This document shows positions 57,787 to 64,000 of a DNA stretch of 64,000 nucleotides, piece by piece. Source of the stretch: G963663495 sp963663495 (GTDB lineage: Bacteria > Bacteroidota > Rhodothermia > Rhodothermales > Bin80). The translations under genes were made by a program, and so were the position numbers. The notes under the pieces were generated by a model. That model was given only the letters and a program-made list of their open reading frames with translations. It did no database searches and was not told the DNA's origin. The stretch lies in contig OY760427.1 of the NCBI GenBank assembly GCA_963663495.1, positions 5,704,001 to 5,768,000 on the forward strand, written 5' to 3'. Within the stretch, counting starts at the first letter, position 1, and each line of letters starts with the position of its first letter.

Positions 57787-57794
57787 TACTGAAA
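57787..57794. repeat. Target duplication TACTGAAA, right
   Basis: Exact partner of 54071-54078, directly after the right terminus of the TnpB element. Confidence 0.9.
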
Positions 57795-57847
57795 GGATCT
57801 TGACCGGGGTGGCGGCGATTGTTATCTGAGGAATTACGCTTTGAATT

Positions 57848-59251
57848 ATGCGATACGCGGTTGCCATACTCTTTCTTGCCATCGCGTGCCGACCTTCTTC
57901 CGAGGTTGCCACGCGCGAACCCAATGTGGTGATCCTTTACACGGACGACCAGCGATACAATACTATTCGTGCGTTGGGCAACCTTGAAATCCGAACGCCC
58001 AACCTGGACCGTCTTGTGCGGGAGGGTACCACATTCACGCGGGCTCATACGATGGGAGGCTTGCACGGCGCACTATGTGCTCCGAGCAGAGCCATGTTGA
58101 TGACAGGAAGGCCACTGTTCAGCCTGCATGAGACGGGGGATGTGATACCGGACACCCATGTAACGATGCCGGAGTTCTTGAGCGACCATGGCTATCAGAC
58201 ATATGCGACGGGCAAGTGGCACAATGATAGGGAGTCCTTTGCACGATCCTTCACTGCCGCGGGTAGCATATTCTTCGGGGGGATGCACTGGCCCGGAGAG
58301 GGAGGACATGAGGCCCCGTTGGTTGACAGTTTTGACTCTACCGGGGCGTACCCTCGGGAAGCTCGGCGGCAGGTGAATACGTATTCTTCCACGCTGTTTG
58401 CGAACGACGCCATTTCCTTTATCGAAAATGCCGGGGAAACCCCATTTTTTGCCCATATCTCCTTCACATCACCGCATGACCCGCGGACTCCTCCCTCTCC
58501 ATTCGATACCTGGTATGCGCCGGATTCCGTCTCGTTGCCACCCAACTATCTGCCGGAGCATCCTTTTGACAACGGTATTCTGCGGGTTCGGGATGAGATG
58601 CTCCGAGAGCATCCTCGCACCGAACGAATCGCTCGTGAGGAGTTGGCTTTGTACTATGGGATGATCAGCGAGGTAGATGCACAGATCGGGCGAATCCTGG
58701 ATGTATTGGAACGTGCTGGCCTTCGCGAGCATACTTTGGTAGTGCTCGCGGGCGATAATGGTCTTGCTGTGGGAAGCCACGGGCTGCTGGGTAAACAAAA
58801 CCTTTATGAGCACAGCGTACGCGTGCCGCTCATCATAGCAGGCCCTGGTATTCCTGCCGGCCAGGTGCTTGATCCGCTCGTGTATATCTTTGACATATTT
58901 CCAACCGTGGCTGACTATTTGGGATTAGCCGCGCCGGGCACGGTGGAAGGCCAAAGCCTGTTGCCTGCGCTAAGCGGGGGCACATCGGGCGCTGATCGGG
59001 ACGCTGCCTTCTACGCTTTTCGCTACGAACAGCGAGCAGTGCGTACGTCCGACGACTGGAAACTCATCCGCTACAATGTGGAGGGGCAGCTGCGCGACCA
59101 GCTGTTCAATCTGGCCGACGATCCACACGAGACACGCAACCTTGCGGGCGACCCTGCCCATGCCGACAAGGTTACAGAATTGAAGCAACTGCTGTTGGAA
59201 CAGAGTGGGCGGTACACAGATCCTCTTGACTTGGCCGAATGGGTGCACTAG
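57848..59251 (+). CDS. Lipoprotein sulfatase
   Basis: 467 residues. The lipobox is in ILFLAIAC. VVILYTDDQRYNTIRALGN gives the first metal site; LCAPSRAMLMTG is the formylglycine signature (Cys about residue 77). ATGKWHN, SFTSPHDPRTPP, VLAGDNGLAVGSHGLLGKQN and LYEHSVRVPLIIAGPG complete the active site. This pattern fits the choline/iduronate-type sulfatase groups. The composite transposon inserted about 60 bases upstream and may have replaced its native promoter. Its stop overlaps that of the convergent peptidase in CTAG. Confidence 0.92.
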   Translation: MRYAVAILFLAIACRPSSEVATREPNVVILYTDDQRYNTIRALGNLEIRTPNLDRLVREGTTFTRAHTMGGLHGALCAPSRAMLMTGRPLFSLHETGDVIPDTHVTMPEFLSDHGYQTYATGKWHNDRESFARSFTAAGSIFFGGMHWPGEGGHEAPLVDSFDSTGAYPREARRQVNTYSSTLFANDAISFIENAGETPFFAHISFTSPHDPRTPPSPFDTWYAPDSVSLPPNYLPEHPFDNGILRVRDEMLREHPRTERIAREELALYYGMISEVDAQIGRILDVLERAGLREHTLVVLAGDNGLAVGSHGLLGKQNLYEHSVRVPLIIAGPGIPAGQVLDPLVYIFDIFPTVADYLGLAAPGTVEGQSLLPALSGGTSGADRDAAFYAFRYEQRAVRTSDDWKLIRYNVEGQLRDQLFNLADDPHETRNLAGDPAHADKVTELKQLLLEQSGRYTDPLDLAEWVH

Positions 59252-61614
59252 TTGCTGCTAAGTCCGACCTCTTGCTCAATTAGCTTCAGGATGCGGCTGT
59301 ATTCATCGCGCCAGCTTGACGGTTCCTGAAAGCTGTGGCCTTCTACAGGGTACACGGCCAGTTCCCAGTCGTCTTTTTCAAGCTCAATCAGACGTTGTGC
59401 CAGGCGTACTATGTCCTGAAACTGGACATTCAGATCCACCATCCCGTGCGGCATTAGCAAAGGGTCTTCCAGTCCTTCAGCGAAATTGATGGGGGAGCTT
59501 CGTGCATAGGCCAGCGAGTCCTCTTCGGGAGTATTGAGGATGTTGGATGTGTATCCATGGTTGTAATGCGCCCAGTCCGTCACGCTGCGCAGTGCGGCTC
59601 CAGCACCAAAGTGCTCTGCCTCTGTGAACAGCGCCATCAGCGTGATGAAGCCACCGTAGGAGCCGCCATAGATAGCGACACGTTCCGGGTCAATGTCGTA
59701 GGTAGTGCCCAGGTACCCCGACGCATCTACATAATCCTGTAAATCTCGACCTCCCATGTGGCGGTAGATGGCCGTACGCCAGTCTCGCCCGTAGCCTGCG
59801 GATCCGCGATAATCGACTTGCATCACGGTGTAGCCGAGGTCTGCAAGAAGGTTGTGAAACATGTATTCCCGGTAGTAACTGCTCCACCAGTTGTGCACGT
59901 TCTGCAGGTATCCGGCGCCGTGCACAAACAGGACGCCCGCACCGTTGGGCACTTCGGGTTCGAATACATGGGCGGGTACTTGTACGCCATCGGAGGCTTC
60001 GAACCACACTGTCTTCGGGATGCGCCAGTCGTACGATAGGTATTCATCGGTTTGGGAGAAAGTGATGCGGCGCAGCTCTTGGTCCTGAACGAAGACCTCC
60101 GGGGGGCGATTGGGCTGGGAGTGCAATATTGCCATCATATCCTCGCGCGGATTCATTACGACTACATTGTTGCCGGGCATGCTGGTAAGCTGGCGTGGCT
60201 CCCCGCCAGAGACCGGCATGGTATACAGCTGGCGTTCGTGCGGCGTCGTCAGTCCGCTCGTGAAGTACCACGAGGTGCCGTCTTTTGATAGCTCGGGGCT
60301 GAACACTTCGTATTCGCCGTGAGTCAGCTGGTTGACGTCCCCGTTTGAGACGTCAACGGTGTACAGGTGGCTGTACCCGGTGGCTTCGCTTTGAAAATAA
60401 AACAGGTCGGTGCCGGGGATGAATCCTACCAGGCTCTGTCCACCAAACCAGGACATTCCCGGTCCGGCAATCCATGCTTCATCGTGCTGCCTGTCCAGGA
60501 CATCCAGCGCACCGGATTCGGGATCCAGGCGGCATAGCCATCTGTCCTTGTTGTCGCGTGCACGTACTTCAACGACGGCGTGTCGCCCATCTTCGCTCCA
60601 ATATGGTCCAAAAGCGAAGATATCTCGCTTTGTTTTGGAGGAGTCTAGCTCCATGCCCTGCTCGCGTTGGAATTCGTGGACATCGTACGTTCCCGGGATC
60701 TGATGCAGATCTATCTGCATGGTGGTATCACGGCTCAGGTCCTGGAGATGAAGCTTGAATGAGGCCGCATCCATGCCCACCTTTGGGCGTCCGGAAAGGT
60801 GTTCGGCGTATCCGCTCTCCGTCACAAATGCTATCCCCATTGTCGGGGTATTCCGCGCTTGCTTGACTGTCGCAAACGACACATACCGCTCGGTAGGATC
60901 AACGCGAAGCTGCTGGATGTTGCGATCGTCCAGGTAGTGGGTAGGAGGTCCCGGTTCCTGGTCACGCTCGCGGGCCGCCTCCCGTTGCTCTCGTTGCTCC
61001 TTGTCCTTACGAATGATGGAAAACAGTCGGAGCTGCTGGGATTCCAGGAAGTTGTTCTCTTCATCGTCGTCTTTCGGGTCGGGGCCCTCTCGAATGTCAG
61101 TCAACTGATGGGTAGCACCGCTCTGTAAATCAAGACGGAACAAGTTGTCACTTCGCCTGAAGACGACGGAGTTGCCATCGGGGGCGAACCGCGGCGACCG
61201 CTCCGATTCACGGGTCCGGGTTAATCGGAGGGTATTTCCGTCTGTGCGATCGTAGACATAGATGTCGCCATTATGGGCATAGACCTTCCGAGAATGGTCG
61301 CCATCATAGACCCACTCGCCGTGGTTCCATCCGTCAAATGTCGGGCCGAGATTGCGACGCTCCTCTGGTAAAACCTTCGTGGCTGTTTCACCGGTACGGC
61401 TGACACTGTACAGAGAGTCAGCGGGGAAGGCACCCATGGGGTTCCATCTGAAGTAGAGGGTTTCGCCATCTTCTGACCAGAATGGGGTTGAAGGCCAAGA
61501 CCCTATGTAGGTCTTGGGGTTCTGCATAATTCTGTTAACCGAAAGCGAAGAGTGTTGCGCCGCTGCGGTGGCAATACAGGAGCAGGTAAGTAGGAGCGGC
61601 AGAATGCGTTGCAT
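59248..61614 (-). CDS. S9 family prolyl-oligopeptidase-like peptidase
   Basis: The start at 61614 gives a signal peptide (MQRILPLLLTCSCIATAAAQ); the frame extends to 61674. An N-terminal beta-propeller (~residues 40-500, with WSEDGETLYFRW, ARFAPDGNSVVF-like and YWSEDGRHAVVEV repeats) caps the catalytic alpha/beta hydrolase domain. Serine in YGGSYGG (about 652), Asp in MVDLNVQF (about 727) and His in VEGHSF (about 760) form the triad. It would cleave peptides in the periplasm. Diverges from the sorbosone-dehydrogenase-like gene. Confidence 0.9.
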   Translation of the reverse strand: MQRILPLLLTCSCIATAAAQHSSLSVNRIMQNPKTYIGSWPSTPFWSEDGETLYFRWNPMGAFPADSLYSVSRTGETATKVLPEERRNLGPTFDGWNHGEWVYDGDHSRKVYAHNGDIYVYDRTDGNTLRLTRTRESERSPRFAPDGNSVVFRRSDNLFRLDLQSGATHQLTDIREGPDPKDDDEENNFLESQQLRLFSIIRKDKEQREQREAARERDQEPGPPTHYLDDRNIQQLRVDPTERYVSFATVKQARNTPTMGIAFVTESGYAEHLSGRPKVGMDAASFKLHLQDLSRDTTMQIDLHQIPGTYDVHEFQREQGMELDSSKTKRDIFAFGPYWSEDGRHAVVEVRARDNKDRWLCRLDPESGALDVLDRQHDEAWIAGPGMSWFGGQSLVGFIPGTDLFYFQSEATGYSHLYTVDVSNGDVNQLTHGEYEVFSPELSKDGTSWYFTSGLTTPHERQLYTMPVSGGEPRQLTSMPGNNVVVMNPREDMMAILHSQPNRPPEVFVQDQELRRITFSQTDEYLSYDWRIPKTVWFEASDGVQVPAHVFEPEVPNGAGVLFVHGAGYLQNVHNWWSSYYREYMFHNLLADLGYTVMQVDYRGSAGYGRDWRTAIYRHMGGRDLQDYVDASGYLGTTYDIDPERVAIYGGSYGGFITLMALFTEAEHFGAGAALRSVTDWAHYNHGYTSNILNTPEEDSLAYARSSPINFAEGLEDPLLMPHGMVDLNVQFQDIVRLAQRLIELEKDDWELAVYPVEGHSFQEPSSWRDEYSRILKLIEQEVGLSSN

Positions 61615-61722
61615 AGGGGACCTTGTCGGGGTTGTGTCTGCGAGAATACATAATGGGAGGAAGCGAGGTTGCATCTATCGAAACCATTTGTTGCGTCATG
61701 CGTGCAGATTGCACACCATAAC

Positions 61723-62850
61723 ATGTCAACAATCATGCGTGTTGCCGTCCTTTTCCTTCTTATATTGCCGCCGCCACAAAGCGATGACCTGCCGCTAGAT
61801 AAAGTTGTCCTGCCCGACGGGTTCGAAATTAATGTGTATGCCAAAGCGGCCGACGCACGCCAGTTGGCCATGTCGCCGTCAGGTACACTGTTTATAGGGT
61901 CTCGCAGAGAAGGCTCTGTTTATGCGGCAGTGGACAGGGATGGTGACATGCGGGCGGATTCCGTCTATGTGGTCGCGGATTCGCTGATCATGCCAACGGG
62001 CATCGCATTTCATGAGGGCTCCCTTTACGTGGCGGCCGTCAGCACCATACTTCGTTATGATGACATTGAGACCCGGTTGGAGGTGCCTCCGGAGCCTGTT
62101 GTTGTTGTGGATGATCTGCCTACTGAACGGCACCATGGTTGGAAGTATCTCGGGTTTAGTCCAGAGGGCAAGATGTTCGTTCCGGTAGGGACGCCGTGTA
62201 ACACCTGTGAGGAGCCGGACCCCTATGCTACCATACTAATGATGAATCCTGATGGAAGTGAACGACATGTGTTTGCGCGCGGCGTACGCAATTCCGTTGG
62301 ATTTGACTGGCACCCGGTAACGGGAGACCTGTGGTTTACGGACAATGGCCGCGACAATATCAGCCCGGATCCGGCGATTACCGATGATCTTCCTTCGTGC
62401 GAGTTAAATCATGCGCCGGAGTTAGGGTTGCATTTTGGGTATCCGTACTTTCACCAGGGAGACACGCCGGATCCTGAGTTTGGTGAGGGGCGTGCTGCCG
62501 ATGAATTTATTGCTCCGGTGGTAAATCTTGGACCGCATGTAGCGCCTTTGGGTATGGAGTTCTATACGGGCGACATGTTTCCTGAAGCATACAGAAATCA
62601 GGCGTTCATTGCAGAACACGGGTCCTGGAACAGGACGGAGAAGATTGGCTATCGGGTGAAGTTGGTGCGGTTTAATGAAGATGGTATGGCTGAGGGGCAG
62701 GAGGTATTTGCAAAGGGTTGGTTAGAGAATGAACAGTCGTGGGGCCGACCGGTTGACTTGTTGACCATGTCTGATGGGTCGCTGTTGTTGTCAGATGATC
62801 AGGCCGGCGTCGTGTACCGGATCACCTACACATCTTCGGATCAGCCATAA
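61723..62850 (+). CDS. PQQ-dependent sugar (sorbosone-type) dehydrogenase-like propeller protein
   Basis: A signal sequence (MRVAVLFLLILPPPQS) follows the start at 61723; the frame opens at 61669. Six-bladed propeller motifs: LPDGFEINVYAKAADARQLAMSPSG, GTPCNTCEEPDPYATILMMNPDG, FARGVRNSVGFDWHPVTGDLWFTDNGRD, HVAPLGMEFYTGDMFPEAYRNQAFIAEHGSWNR. This matches the L-sorbosone/glucose dehydrogenase family that oxidises sugars or aldehydes in the periplasm with PQQ or a related cofactor. Diverges from the S9 peptidase; the ~110-base gap holds both promoters. Confidence 0.87.
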   Translation: MSTIMRVAVLFLLILPPPQSDDLPLDKVVLPDGFEINVYAKAADARQLAMSPSGTLFIGSRREGSVYAAVDRDGDMRADSVYVVADSLIMPTGIAFHEGSLYVAAVSTILRYDDIETRLEVPPEPVVVVDDLPTERHHGWKYLGFSPEGKMFVPVGTPCNTCEEPDPYATILMMNPDGSERHVFARGVRNSVGFDWHPVTGDLWFTDNGRDNISPDPAITDDLPSCELNHAPELGLHFGYPYFHQGDTPDPEFGEGRAADEFIAPVVNLGPHVAPLGMEFYTGDMFPEAYRNQAFIAEHGSWNRTEKIGYRVKLVRFNEDGMAEGQEVFAKGWLENEQSWGRPVDLLTMSDGSLLLSDDQAGVVYRITYTSSDQP

Positions 62851-63238
62851 GGCAGCCAAGCTCGGGGCGGCTGTTCTGACTTGAGTCAGAGCTCCTTTCG
62901 GTTGGTCTGCTCGGACCGGGCCCAGCGGACCTGCTGTGCCCGCGTCGTCGTGCGTGCGGATCCTTGAGAATTCTGTGCAGGGGTTGCGGACGGGCCTGCT
63001 TTCATAACGTGCTGCCGATGGATGCCCGCAAAGCTTCTGCGGAGCGGGGATTCGCAGCGTAGTCTGGGGGCAAATATTGTGTCGGCTGAAAGCGGCGTTT
63101 GTCGTGCGGATATTGTGATCGCCGGGCAGTGATTTCTGTGGTGCCTGTGGTCGAATTCAACGATGGCAGCAAGCGATGCAATCGGGCATCCTGAAGGAAT
63201 GATTATTGGCATTGTGCCGTTCTGTTTAGGTTAAGAAT
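62851..63238. other. Intergenic region with small hairpin
   Basis: TCTGACT and AGTCAGA (62875-62890) can form a short hairpin 25 bases after the preceding stop, possibly a terminator. No gene recognised up to the TnpB remnant. Confidence 0.35.
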
Positions 63239-63847
63239 GGGAATTATATACGTGAGTGACCAACTGTACACAGTGAGGCACTAGTATCAATTTCACGGGT
63301 CATAGGGGTCGGTAACCCGAACGCCTCTCGCCGTGCAGCAGCCCCAATCCCGGAGGCCAGTATGTTTGCAGCCGCATTCAGGTCTGCATGATCCGCATGG
63401 CCACAGGACATACACGTGAATTTGCTCCGTGTCTTACGGTGACTCGCTTCTGTGTGCACACACACAGAACACCGCTGACTGGTATAGGCAGCGGTAACCT
63501 TTATCACCTTGCGGCACTTATAGCTCAGCATCTGATCCAGCTGGCCCCAACCTGTTCGCAGTATCCCACGGTTGAGGCCAGACTTCTGTCTGACGTTTGT
63601 GCCAAAGCTCTCCATCGTCCCCTTAGCTGAACGTATCATCGCTTTGATCTTCAGGTCCTCCAGTATCACCGTTGAGGAGCAATTGGCAATACTGCGACTT
63701 ACCTGGTGGTTCGCATTCTTGAGGACGTTAGCACGCTTGCGCTGTATGCGGGCGATTCTATGCTTCCGCCTGTTACGACGGTTGGAGCCTTTCTTCTGTC
63801 TCGCCAGTCTTCGCTGATGCCGCTTCAACTTGGCATCAAGACGCTTG
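63239..63847 (-). mobile_element. TnpB element 3' remnant (copy g)
   Basis: The right terminus GGGAATTATATACGTGAG is intact at 63239. Homology to other copies stops near 63847 within tnpB. The left half is missing or replaced by unrelated sequence. Confidence 0.85.
63244..63847 (-). pseudogene. tnpB: tnpB, N-terminally truncated
   Basis: It encodes the last ~200 residues: KRLDAKLKRHQRRLARQKKG, VILEDLKIKAM, ribbon CSVCVH/CMSCGH (one ribbon Gly changed to Val) and HADLNAAANIL. The N-terminal half and RuvC-I Asp are missing. Upstream the same open frame continues for ~50 codons of unrelated sequence to the window edge (ending PNRVHHEYCR), giving an accidental or recombinant fusion of unknown origin. 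Confidence 0.85.
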
Positions 63848-64000
63848 GTCCTGCAATATTCATGATGTACCCTGTTCGGGTCTAAAAGTGCTGTTTCGGT
63901 ACCTGCAGGACCGATTGTGCGTTGTTCATGCGTAGGGACGACCATGAGAGGGGCTGAAAACACCAGTTTAGGCCCTTTTCCCGACTCGATAGCGGTCACA

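Overview
This window comes from a bacterial genome (or metagenome-assembled genome) of moderate GC content that is unusually rich in mobile DNA. The host genes are sulfatases, a GH10 xylanase, a CBM9-like protein, a paired PSCyt1/PSD1 (DUF1549/DUF1553) and DUF1501 locus, ThuA and DUF1080 proteins, sorbosone-dehydrogenase-like and GDSL/beta-propeller/cytochrome c proteins, and many Cys-lipoproteins. This set is typical of marine polysaccharide degraders such as Planctomycetota/Verrucomicrobiota-like lineages, Rhodothermota/Balneolota and sponge-associated relatives. I cannot place the organism more precisely from sequence alone. I see no rRNA, tRNA or CRISPR array.

Layout. 1-4817: an IS256-transposase-like protein that lacks catalytic residues, followed by a 3.7-kb tandem array of 287-294-bp and 744-748-bp units. 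4818-12931: nested insertion sequences (IS256, remnants of an IS1595/ISXO2-like element, a TnpB element, an IS66 element) mixed with fragments of DNA methyltransferases. 13143-16389: a NUDIX regulator converging on a CBM9 protein and sulfatase. 16831-21065: a large Eco57I/DrmMI-like N6-adenine methylase whose 3' part lies behind a 13-C tract and contains the same protein module three times, in three reading frames. 21787-27951: a multidomain GDSL/propeller/cytochrome protein, a sulfatase reduced to its two ends around a TnpB element, and a GH10 xylanase. 28000-30500: decayed DNA with a diverged copy of the array repeat, a transposase fragment and a 346-bp TnpB-element deletion derivative. 30502-32819: DUF547 protein, beta-barrel and small exported protein. 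33387-36750: a Tn5-like transposase pseudogene interrupted by an IS1595-like element. 36754-41153: DUF1501 and PSD1 genes. 41203-42810: more IS remnants. 42920-45910: a polytopic glycosyltransferase, an acidic Met-rich lipoprotein and a dead SDR gene. 46011-46955: diverged repeats. 47302-54020: ThuA, an interrupted DUF1080 gene, a second ThuA, a sulfatase and another sulfatase stub pair. 54079-57786: a composite transposon with a perfect 8-bp target duplication. 57848-62850: a sulfatase, an S9 peptidase and a sorbosone-dehydrogenase-like protein. 63239-63847: a TnpB remnant.

Mobile DNA. An IS1595-like DDE element has termini reading GGGAGTTATATGGCTGAG, makes 8-bp target duplications, and carries a remnant of a C5-cytosine methyltransferase plus a 54-codon ORF. 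TnpB (RNA-guided nuclease family) genes, which have no TnpA here, sit in ~1.46-kb elements with IS1595-type ends. Two of these insertions, one alone and one inside a composite, have perfect 8-bp target duplications. This is direct evidence that TnpB is being moved here as a passenger by a DDE transposase. The elements have disrupted DUF1080 and sulfatase genes and trapped methylase fragments.
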